Below are positions 1 through 5,182 of a stretch of 5,367 bases of DNA, one piece after another. Position 1 is the stretch's first letter, and each line of letters opens with the position of its first letter. The notes under the pieces were generated by a model. It was not told where the DNA came from and did not search any database. It saw nothing but the letters and a program-made list of their open reading frames with translations. The position numbers were made by a program, and so were the translations under genes. Source of the DNA: a bacterium (lineage in GTDB: Bacteria; Patescibacteriota; Patescibacteriia; Buchananbacterales; UBA6539); assembly GCA_023246815.1 (NCBI GenBank), contig JAHFHR010000052.1, positions 1 through 5,367 of the forward strand, read 5' to 3'.

Positions 1-2
1 TC

Positions 3-824
3 AGCTCATTAGAAATTCTATTACTTAATAATTCATTCTCAGAATTTTACGACCAAATTAAATACACCGAGGATATCCATGCCGACTTGAAACAAAATGT
101 TGACGCATTAAAAGTTACCAAGCAGGATCTGGAAACTCAGCGTGGCAATCTTGAACAAAAGTTGGTTGTTGAAAAAGAGCTCAAAAATACGCTCCAGGAA
201 CAACGAGATGCGCTGGAAGAAAAAACAATTGCTCAAGAATTACTACTGGTTCAAAACAAATTGACGGAACGACAGTACAAGAACTATGCATACCAGCTAC
301 AATTAGAACAGCAACAGGCGAATGCCGATATCTCTGATCTACAACAAAATATCGCTAAAATCCTTGAAGATCGTGAAAAAGCCGAGCGTTTTGAAGACTT
401 TGGACCAGCACAATTGGCCTGGCCGGTGAGCCCGCTGCGGGGCATTAGTGCTTTTTTCCATGACCCGGGCTACCCATTTCGTTACCTCTTTGAACACCCA
501 GCTATTGATATCAGGGCAGCACAGGGAACATCAATTCGCGCGCCAGAAGACGGCTTCGTCGCTCGAGTAAAATTCAACGGCAACACGAGTTACGGCTACG
601 TCATGCTCATCCATAACAACGAACTATCAACGGTGTTTGGCCACATTAGCCAACCGTTAGTCCAAGAAGAAGAATTTGTTAGTCAGGGTCAAATTATTGC
701 CTTGTCTGGGGGTACTCCCAAAACTCATGGTGCCGGTAATCTGAGCACTGGCGCTCACTTACATTTTGAAGTTCGTCTTAATGGCATCCCCGTAAATCCG
801 CTTGAATACTTGCCACCGTTTTAA
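3..824 (+). CDS. Coiled-coil M23-family peptidoglycan endopeptidase, 3' part (5' end outside window)
   Basis: This is a zinc metallopeptidase of the LytM/EnvC/NlpD type, expected to cut peptidoglycan cross-links outside the membrane, or to activate an amidase if degenerate. The frame is open to the left edge, so the TTG at 87 is not taken as the start; 273 residues are visible. The first 28 (SSLEILLLNNSFSEFYDQI onward) match the usual coil region of these proteins. A long Gln/Glu/Lys-rich coiled coil covers about residues 20-130. The M23 domain covers about 140-268. Counting from position 3, the ligand motifs are H165-x3-D169 (HPAID), H214 (FGHIS) and H252-x-H254 (HLHFEV), all intact, so activity is likely. 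The signal peptide or membrane anchor must lie upstream. The final VNPLEYLPPF is a normal family ending. The next gene on the same strand starts 90 bases later with its own likely promoter. The family call is firm; the exact substrate is unknown. Confidence 0.93.
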   Translation, partial: SSLEILLLNNSFSEFYDQIKYTEDIHADLKQNVDALKVTKQDLETQRGNLEQKLVVEKELKNTLQEQRDALEEKTIAQELLLVQNKLTERQYKNYAYQLQLEQQQANADISDLQQNIAKILEDREKAERFEDFGPAQLAWPVSPLRGISAFFHDPGYPFRYLFEHPAIDIRAAQGTSIRAPEDGFVARVKFNGNTSYGYVMLIHNNELSTVFGHISQPLVQEEEFVSQGQIIALSGGTPKTHGAGNLSTGAHLHFEVRLNGIPVNPLEYLPPF

Positions 825-852
825 TATTGCCACAGGTTCGTAAAGTGCAACC

Positions 853-883
853 TTTCAATAAATGTCGCATTATAGGGTATAAC
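853..883 (+). promoter_or_regulatory. Probable promoter of the 915-2309 surface-protein gene
   Basis: The 90-base gap before the gene contains two overlapping -10-like boxes, TATAGG (871-876) and TATAAC (878-883). Only a weak -35 candidate lies upstream, around TTTCAATA (853-860). The TATAAC box would put the transcription start near 890, leaving an AT-rich leader of about 25 bases with no clear Shine-Dalgarno sequence before the ATG at 915. TGTCGCAT (863-870), just upstream of the boxes, recurs at 2798-2805 in reverse orientation and could be a regulator site. This is a pattern-based call. Confidence 0.4.
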
Positions 884-914
884 TAGGGACGCTTTTTATT
901 ACTAAATAAAAAAT

Positions 915-2309
915 ATGAAAAAAATTATTTTTTCTTTACTTATTGCCAGCCTGGTACTGGGTATCAGTGCCAGCAGCATTGCGCCAACATTTGCTCAAGA
1001 AGATCTTACGGGAAAAATCGTTAAGCTGGAAAGCAATTCAACGCTGTACTACATCAGCGCTGATGGCAAACGATACGTTTTCCCTAATGAAAAAACCTAT
1101 AAAAGCTGGTTTACAGACTTCGCTGATGTCCAGGTTGTTACTGCTGAGGATTTAGCGCCGTATCCGCTTACCGGGAATGTTCAGTATCGACCGGGGGTAC
1201 TTTTGATCAAAATTCAAACTGACCCTAAAGTTTACGCTATTAGCAAAAATGGAATACTACGCTGGGTAACATCCGAAGGTATTGCCAAAAAATTATATGG
1301 TGAGCACTGGAGTGAATTTGTTGATGACATCTCCGTAGCCTTTTTCACAAACTATACGCTTGGTAACAACATTACGAATGAAGATGACTTTGACCCTAAC
1401 ACCGAGATTAACAGTAGTCTAACCATTGAAGAAAACAGGGGATTAATCCTCCAAGCGCTTATTGCCAAGGCAAAGCAGGCAAAAACAAAACGCTGCCATG
1501 GAGCCCAGAGAAACATTTGTGAATTAGTGTACCGACTCACCAATAATAACAATAACGACGATACTAATGATAATGATCGATTATTAAATAATATAAGTGT
1601 TCGTATCTGTCATTTCCCTCCGGGGAATCCCGCCGCATCATCAACGATTACTGTTGGCTTCCCAGCACTCAAGGCTCACATCAAACACGGGGACACGATC
1701 GGAGCATGTGAAGGCGATGACGACGATGATAATACCATTGGATTAACGATCACCGCGGTGAATGCGAATCCAGCAACATCAACAGCTCAGATCAGTTGGA
1801 GCACCAATAAATCAAGCTCCAGTAAGGTAACATTTGCAACCAAATCGTTGAGTACTGCAACGACGACCAGTATGGTATCAACCACCACCGCAACAATCAG
1901 CCACTCACTGACGCTCACTGGGCTAACACCAAGTACAACCTACTACTACCGCGTTGAATCAACGAAGGGCACTGATACGGCAACCAGCACTGAAAAAACC
2001 TTCACTACAGACTCATTACCAGACACAGCGCCACCGATAATTTCAAGTACTACCGCCACTCCTAGCTCAGCCCAAGCGGTCATCACCTGGACAACTAATG
2101 AGGCAAGTACGAGTAACGTCAGATATGCGACCGATCCGATTATTACTGCCTCATCTATTGAGTCCATAACGAATAACACTTTGGTAACTAATCATCAATT
2201 AACGCTGACCGGACTAACGGCGAGTACTACGTATCACTTCATCGTAAAATCAATTGATGGGGCAGGGAACACAGCCACCAGTACTGATCAAACATTTAGT
2301 ACATTGTAA
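915..2309 (+). CDS. Secreted multidomain surface protein: duplicated N-terminal module, Cys/His domain, two FN3-like repeats
   Basis: An exported protein of 464 residues with no known enzymatic motif; a role in adhesion or the surface layer is inference. Residues 1-27 are a signal peptide (MKK, hydrophobic core, TFA then QED). Residues 33-152 hold two related units, about 33-89 and 94-152, each with a Y-x-I-S-x-(D/N)-G core; I recognise this module from Patescibacteria envelope proteins. Residues 165-208 are probably helical and carry C194 and C202. An Asn/Asp-rich linker (210-221) precedes a small domain at 228-266 with RICHFPPGNP, TITV, AHIKHGD and GAC, similar to an ICHxPPGNP domain found in other secreted bacterial proteins. 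A GDDDDDN linker follows. Two fibronectin-type (or purple-acid-phosphatase N-terminal-like) beta domains cover about 276-366 and 372-464; each has an ISW/ITW strand and a LTLTGLTxSTTYxxxV strand. No C-terminal anchor, sorting signal or LPXTG motif is seen. The ATG at 915 is chosen because it starts the signal peptide; it lacks a good ribosome binding site. Confidence 0.88.
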   Translation: MKKIIFSLLIASLVLGISASSIAPTFAQEDLTGKIVKLESNSTLYYISADGKRYVFPNEKTYKSWFTDFADVQVVTAEDLAPYPLTGNVQYRPGVLLIKIQTDPKVYAISKNGILRWVTSEGIAKKLYGEHWSEFVDDISVAFFTNYTLGNNITNEDDFDPNTEINSSLTIEENRGLILQALIAKAKQAKTKRCHGAQRNICELVYRLTNNNNNDDTNDNDRLLNNISVRICHFPPGNPAASSTITVGFPALKAHIKHGDTIGACEGDDDDDNTIGLTITAVNANPATSTAQISWSTNKSSSSKVTFATKSLSTATTTSMVSTTTATISHSLTLTGLTPSTTYYYRVESTKGTDTATSTEKTFTTDSLPDTAPPIISSTTATPSSAQAVITWTTNEASTSNVRYATDPIITASSIESITNNTLVTNHQLTLTGLTASTTYHFIVKSIDGAGNTATSTDQTFSTL

Positions 2310-2336
2310 CAAGCTACAACGCTACGAGTTAAAGGG

Positions 2337-2365
2337 AAAAGACCTGGAGAAATCCAAGGTCTTTT
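2337..2365 (+). terminator. Intrinsic terminator after the surface-protein gene, possibly bidirectional
   Basis: AAAAGACCTGGA (2337-2348), a GAAA tetraloop (2349-2352) and TCCAAGGTCTTTT (2353-2365) form a 12-base-pair stem with one bulged A. It lies 28 bases past the TAA at 2307-2309. The run of T is short (four) on the plus strand. The A/T arms are symmetric, so it could also stop transcripts arriving on the minus strand, where a reading frame ends seven bases away at 2372. Confidence 0.75.
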
Positions 2366-2371
2366 CGTGTC

Positions 2372-2789
2372 TTACGAAGGAAGGGTGATAGTCGCTTGAT
2401 CAAATGCCAGCAGGGCAAAGTCAAGGGTTTTGACGATCAAGGCGACTAATGGCACCGCAATCTCCGGTAGGAGCAGCTGTGTAACCAGGATGGCCACAAC
2501 TAATGTTAACCCCACACGGGCTGCGTAAAGCATACCGTTGACCATTAAGTCATTAACGAGGGGAGGCGTAACGCCAGGCGACCAAATCCTGAAGTTGCCC
2601 CACCATGAATAACGACAAATGATTACCATCACTCAAGGTGGGGAAACGTGTGTGATTTGTAAAGAACAGTTCACAAAGAGCTCTGAAATAAAGCCAACCC
2701 AAGTGTTTCAATGCTTCTAAAGGAAGACGTGGGGAAGGGTGAAGTGTTACACTATACGACCAAATTGATAATATACAAGAGTCGCACAA
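2372..2789 (-). pseudogene. Possible remnant of a membrane-protein gene, split between two frames
   Basis: Two minus-strand reading frames overlap here. The upstream one (2553-2789, 78 codons) ends in TAATGA. The downstream one (2372-2632, 86 codons) is in another frame and ends at TAA 2372-2374, directly before the hairpin at 2337-2365. The downstream half has a convincing hydrophobic stretch (from AARVGLTLVV through LLLPEIAVPLVALIV to LDFALLAF) and ends in ATITLPS. That ending is loosely reminiscent of C-termini of polytopic proteins such as ComEC, but too short to assign. A single frameshift near 2570-2600 would join the two into one protein of about 135 residues. Alternatives are two tiny real genes, or chance open frames. 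I do not recognise the product. Confidence 0.28.
2751..2778 (-). promoter_or_regulatory. Weak promoter-like pair reading into the possible remnant gene
   Basis: On the minus strand TTGTAT (2778-2773) and TATAGT (2756-2751) are 16 bases apart, a fair match to the housekeeping sigma-factor pattern. It lies inside the beginning of the 2553-2789 open frame, so if real it would favour a later start or a non-coding transcript. AT-rich intergenic DNA gives such matches by chance. Confidence 0.22.
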
Positions 2790-2819
2790 TATACCTTATG
2801 CGACACTAAATAGTTTTAG
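2781..2819. repeat. Left member of an inverted/direct repeat pair
   Basis: GTCGCACAATATA (2781-2793) is the exact reverse complement of 3141-3153. Next to it, 2799-2819 is a direct copy of 3148-3168 with 18 of 21 positions identical, the first 11 (TGCGACACTAA) exact. Within this member GTCGCA (2781-2786) and TGCGAC (2799-2804) also form a dyad with a 12-base spacer. The pair may mark the ends of a small inserted element, or repeated binding sites. Confidence 0.65.
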
Positions 2820-2828
2820 TTATCCACA
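2820..2828 (+). promoter_or_regulatory. Single perfect-consensus DnaA box
   Basis: TTATCCACA matches the canonical DnaA-binding nonamer exactly. An AT-rich stretch (2838-2858, including TTAATAAATGATTATTTAAT) lies 10 bases away. I found no second consensus box, and none of the genes usually found beside an origin (dnaA, dnaN, rpmH) is present. It may be a titration or regulatory site, or chance. Confidence 0.35.
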
Positions 2829-2952
2829 ATAGAGGCCTTAATAAATGATTATTTAATAACCCCAGCTAAACCCTTCTGTAATCTGAGCCAGAAAGATACC
2901 AAGACGGTAAGACACGGGACAATGCCAGACAATCAGCTCTAGACATGAGTGG

Positions 2953-3016
2953 ACATCCATCGCTTCACTCAGAATGACACCACGATGTCATTCTGAGGCC
3001 GAAGGCCGAAGAATCT
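2953..3016. repeat. Dispersed palindromic repeat of the TGTCATTCTGAG...GAAGAATCT type, two head-to-head copies
   Basis: CTCAGAATGACA (2968-2979), a six-base loop CCACGA, and TGTCATTCTGAG (2986-2997) make a perfect 12-base-pair stem. The right copy continues as a tandem GGCCGAA-GGCCGAA (2997-3010) into GAATCT. The left copy is the degenerate mirror image (CATCGCTTCACTCAG...). I recognise this as an intergenic REP- or MITE-like repeat scattered in many unrelated bacterial genomes. Whether a transposase mobilises it is unknown. No coding capacity. Confidence 0.7.
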
Positions 3017-3046
3017 CTAGGACTAACTCCTTGCTTCTTAATTTAA

Positions 3047-3071
3047 AATGACCCTTGGTCATTGGGTCATT
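3047..3071 (-). terminator. Candidate terminator of the alr-ddl-ftsQ operon
   Basis: AATGACCC (3047-3054) and GGGTCATT (3064-3071) form an 8-base-pair stem with a 9-base loop. Read on the minus strand, the stem is followed by TTAAATT, giving ATTTTAAATT across the stem end. It lies 87 bases beyond the ftsQ stop. The stem is short and the T tract broken, so termination may be weak. The loop itself repeats GGTCATT. Confidence 0.42.
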
Positions 3072-3140
3072 AATACACTTATTAGATATTGGTTTTTACT
3101 ACCATTGCCCACTCCTCTCTTCCCACGATACCCCTGACTC

Positions 3141-3168
3141 TATATTGTGCGACACTAATTATTTATAG
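3141..3168. repeat. Right member of the inverted/direct repeat pair, overlapping the ftsQ stop
   Basis: TATATTGTGCGAC (3141-3153) is the exact reverse complement of 2781-2793. The 21 bases 3148-3168 repeat 2799-2819 with three mismatches and run into the last codons and stop of ftsQ (stop 3159-3161). About 350 bases lie between the two members. Confidence 0.65.
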
Positions 3169-4031
3169 AACACCCTTTCCCCAAAACGAAGATCAATGTA
3201 CTGAAGATTACGCTGATCATGAATTTTTTGTTGTAGCAATGCTTGTAGCGTCTGCACCTGAAGAGCTGGTTGGTCATCAACCCGAAAATAAACCGCAAAA
3301 CCATCTTTAGTGATCATTGCCACTTCTGGCAAGTAAGGTCGCTCAACGGTAAAATGAGAAACATCAATGGTAGTCTGCTGTTGTAACGCCTCTGATAAGC
3401 CAATCATAAAATGAACTAACTGATCAGAGGTCGCGGAGCTGCCAATCTGTACGTCGCTACCGCTCTGATCATAAATTAAAGGGTAGTTGCCCGATGTTAA
3501 TTCCGGACGAATAATGTCTGTACCATCAGTGACTGACTGAATCACTAAATCATTGGGATCCAGTTTATCAATAGCAATACCGTCTTGATCAAGATACCAT
3601 TGATCATTACCAATTGCCCACACCACGCCTGACGTTTTCTCAAAAATCGTAACGGTGATGCTGTGCAAACCGGTTCGCTTGATATTCACTGAGTCAATCA
3701 AAAAAATGTCCTCTAACTGCTGAGCCACGGCATCAGCTTTAAAAAACAAGATATTTTTTTGAGAAAAAAGTAAAAATCGACGGTGAGCCAACTGATTATT
3801 GACTATGCTATGGACGGTCTCCTCCCCTACCCGTTGGTTCCCTTCAACCTGTACGCGGGTAATACTAAACACGTTACTGTATCCAAAAAAATAGACCCCA
3901 CCAATAAAAAGTAGACTCATGATCAGTATGTAGAGTTTAGCCCAAGTTGATCGAGCTGCGCTACCCTTTTTTTGAAAGAAAGGGTTTTTGAACTTCTTTT
4001 TTTGAAAATCTTTTTTAGGAAACCTTTTCAT
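3159..4031 (-). CDS. ftsQ: Cell-division protein FtsQ (DivIB), POTRA-domain divisome protein
   Basis: FtsQ/DivIB is a single-pass membrane protein that joins FtsB and FtsL and helps switch on septal wall synthesis. The 290 residues have the family layout: a very basic cytoplasmic tail (1-31, rich in Lys and Phe), one transmembrane helix (about 32-50), a POTRA domain (about 55-130, starting FSITRVQVEGNQRV and ending ITVTIFEKTSGVVWAI), then the beta domain (about 135-290) with QWYLDQDGIAI and the terminal YIDLRFGERVFYK, typical of FtsQ. The ATG overlaps the ddl stop by one base (TAATG), so translational coupling is likely and supports this start. ftsA and ftsZ, often next in line, do not follow. 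The first 25 codons carry A5-A7 runs (T runs at 3967-4016 on the plus strand), which could provoke slippage. The last codons lie inside a repeat. Confidence 0.93.
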   Translation of the reverse strand: MKRFPKKDFQKKKFKNPFFQKKGSAARSTWAKLYILIMSLLFIGGVYFFGYSNVFSITRVQVEGNQRVGEETVHSIVNNQLAHRRFLLFSQKNILFFKADAVAQQLEDIFLIDSVNIKRTGLHSITVTIFEKTSGVVWAIGNDQWYLDQDGIAIDKLDPNDLVIQSVTDGTDIIRPELTSGNYPLIYDQSGSDVQIGSSATSDQLVHFMIGLSEALQQQTTIDVSHFTVERPYLPEVAMITKDGFAVYFRVDDQPALQVQTLQALLQQKIHDQRNLQYIDLRFGERVFYK

Positions 4032-5182
4032 TATTCTTTATACCAATTCTTTTTTGGCTGATAGGTCGTCTGTAGCTCATTTTTCTCTCGATGATATTCA
4101 ATGGCCAGTTCAATTAATCGATCAAGGAGCTGTGCGTATGGCAGACCTGAGGCGGCCCACAGCTTTGGGTACATTGAAATTTTGGTAAATCCGGGCATGG
4201 TGTTTGCCTCATTGATATAGACCGCATTGTTAGCACGGGCAACAAGAAAATCAATGCGAGCCAATCCGCGTAAATTTAAAGTTTTGAATGCGTCAAGAGC
4301 CAATTGTTGAATCTGTGTAACTACGTCAGGAGGCAAGTTCGCTGGAATCTCTTCGCGTGATTTTCCGTCAACATACTTGGCGTCGTAGTCATAAAACTCA
4401 TTGGATGAGATTATTTCGCCTGGCACTGATACTATGGGTTCATCATTGCCCAACACTGACACTTCAATTTCACGCGCATCAATAATCCCTTGCTCTACTA
4501 AAATTTTATGGTCGTATCGAGCCGCTTCTGTAATGCCAGCAAGTAACTCGTCTTGATTCTTGCACTTATTGATAGCTACACTAGAGCCAAGGTTTGCCGG
4601 TTTAGTAAACATGGGGTACTGCAATTCAGCCTCAATCTTCTTAACCACTGCCGCGCGATCACGCTGATACTCTTTTGATGAAAACCAGACATAGGGTCCG
4701 ACGGGAAATTTAGATTGTGAAAAGATTTGCTTTTGTACGACTTTATCCATGGCCACGGCCGAACCAAGTACGCCACTACCAACGTACGTGATGTTAGCTA
4801 GCTCAAGCATGCCCTGAAGCGTGCCGTCTTCCCCATAGGTACCGTGCAGCACTGGAAAGATCACATCAAGCTGCTGAACAGAGTTTGGGCCGGAGATTGG
4901 CTCAAGACTGTGCGTTTTTACTTTGATAATGGTATGTTCCGTTGGATCAGCTGGCAGCAGCGACTTGAATGGTAATTGCTGAGTCCCCTCCTTTAACAAT
5001 GAGAGTGCTTCTTTGCCAGCAATCCACTGGCCGGTTTTGGTAATACCAATAGGCACTACTTCGTATTTTTCGCGATCAAGGTTATCCATTACCGATTGAC
5101 CGGAAACAATGGACACCTCGTGCTCGCCTGACCGGCCACCGAACATCACACCAACGCTGATTTTTTTCTTATCTTTAGACAT
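4031..5182 (-). CDS. ddl: D-alanine-D-alanine ligase
   Basis: An ATP-grasp enzyme of the cytoplasm that joins two D-Ala into the dipeptide ending the peptidoglycan stem, the substrate of MurF. Its 383 residues are full length for the longer Ddl type. Motifs in order: FGGRSGEHEVS (14-24, catalytic E20), HGTYGEDGTLQG (113-124), GSGVLGSAVAMDK (135-147), FTKPANLGSS (192-201, ATP-binding K194 and catalytic S200), EFYDYDAKY (262-270, catalytic Y270), ARIDF (R309, D311) and NEANTMPG (324-331, Mg ligands E325 and N327). The tyrosine-bearing YDYDAKY loop indicates D-Ala-D-Ala rather than VanA-type D-Ala-D-Lac specificity. The ATG overlaps the alr stop by one base and the stop overlaps the ftsQ start by one base. 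No Shine-Dalgarno sequence is visible, which fits reinitiation after alr. The C-terminal tail (about 362-383, Lys/Gln-rich) is slightly extended. Confidence 0.97.
   Translation of the reverse strand: MSKDKKKISVGVMFGGRSGEHEVSIVSGQSVMDNLDREKYEVVPIGITKTGQWIAGKEALSLLKEGTQQLPFKSLLPADPTEHTIIKVKTHSLEPISGPNSVQQLDVIFPVLHGTYGEDGTLQGMLELANITYVGSGVLGSAVAMDKVVQKQIFSQSKFPVGPYVWFSSKEYQRDRAAVVKKIEAELQYPMFTKPANLGSSVAINKCKNQDELLAGITEAARYDHKILVEQGIIDAREIEVSVLGNDEPIVSVPGEIISSNEFYDYDAKYVDGKSREEIPANLPPDVVTQIQQLALDAFKTLNLRGLARIDFLVARANNAVYINEANTMPGFTKISMYPKLWAASGLPYAQLLDRLIELAIEYHREKNELQTTYQPKKNWYKE

Larger units (their letters stand above)
2366..3158. other. Gene-poor intergenic block between two convergent gene sets
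   Basis: About 790 bases separate the surface-protein terminator from the end of ftsQ. I see no intact gene with a recognisable product and no tRNA or rRNA. The left half (2372-2789) may be a decayed minus-strand gene. The right half (2781-3158) is bounded by short inverted and direct repeats and contains a DnaA-box match, an AT-rich stretch, a dispersed palindromic repeat and a hairpin that could end the ftsQ operon. The rest, including roughly 2860-2950 and 3072-3140, shows nothing I can name. Confidence 0.6.

Noticed and set aside
87..89. TTG at 87 as the start of the M23 peptidase
   Set aside because: The frame continues open to the window edge and the 28 upstream codons look like the family's coil region, so the gene is cut by the window.
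917..934. A/T hairpin GAAAAAA...TTTTTTC at the start of the surface-protein gene
   Set aside because: Made only of A/T pairs apart from the end pair and explained by Lys-Lys-Ile-Ile-Phe-Ser codons of the signal peptide; too weak for a thermosensor or attenuator claim.
1352..1552. 66-codon minus-strand open frame inside the surface-protein gene
   Set aside because: Antisense shadow of a clearly coding region; no promoter or family signature.
2126..2131. Additional TGCGAC half-site
   Set aside because: It lies inside the FN3 coding sequence and a six-base word is expected a few times by chance.
1946..2179. 77-codon hydrophobic minus-strand open frame inside the FN3 repeats
   Set aside because: Its Val/Leu content is the mirror of Thr/Ser-rich codons on the plus strand; a typical shadow.
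2860..2960. tRNA or small RNA gene
   Set aside because: No T-loop motif or cloverleaf pairing could be found; nothing distinguishes it from plain intergenic sequence.
2781..3153. CRISPR array
   Set aside because: Only two repeat members, in mixed orientation and about 350 bases apart; no regular spacing and no cas genes.
3089..3310. 73-codon plus-strand open frame
   Set aside because: It overlaps the ftsQ C-terminus antisense, has no recognisable protein features, and ftsQ is certain there.
4576..4782. 68-codon minus-strand open frame within ddl in another frame
   Set aside because: ddl motifs occupy the same stretch; no independent evidence of coding.
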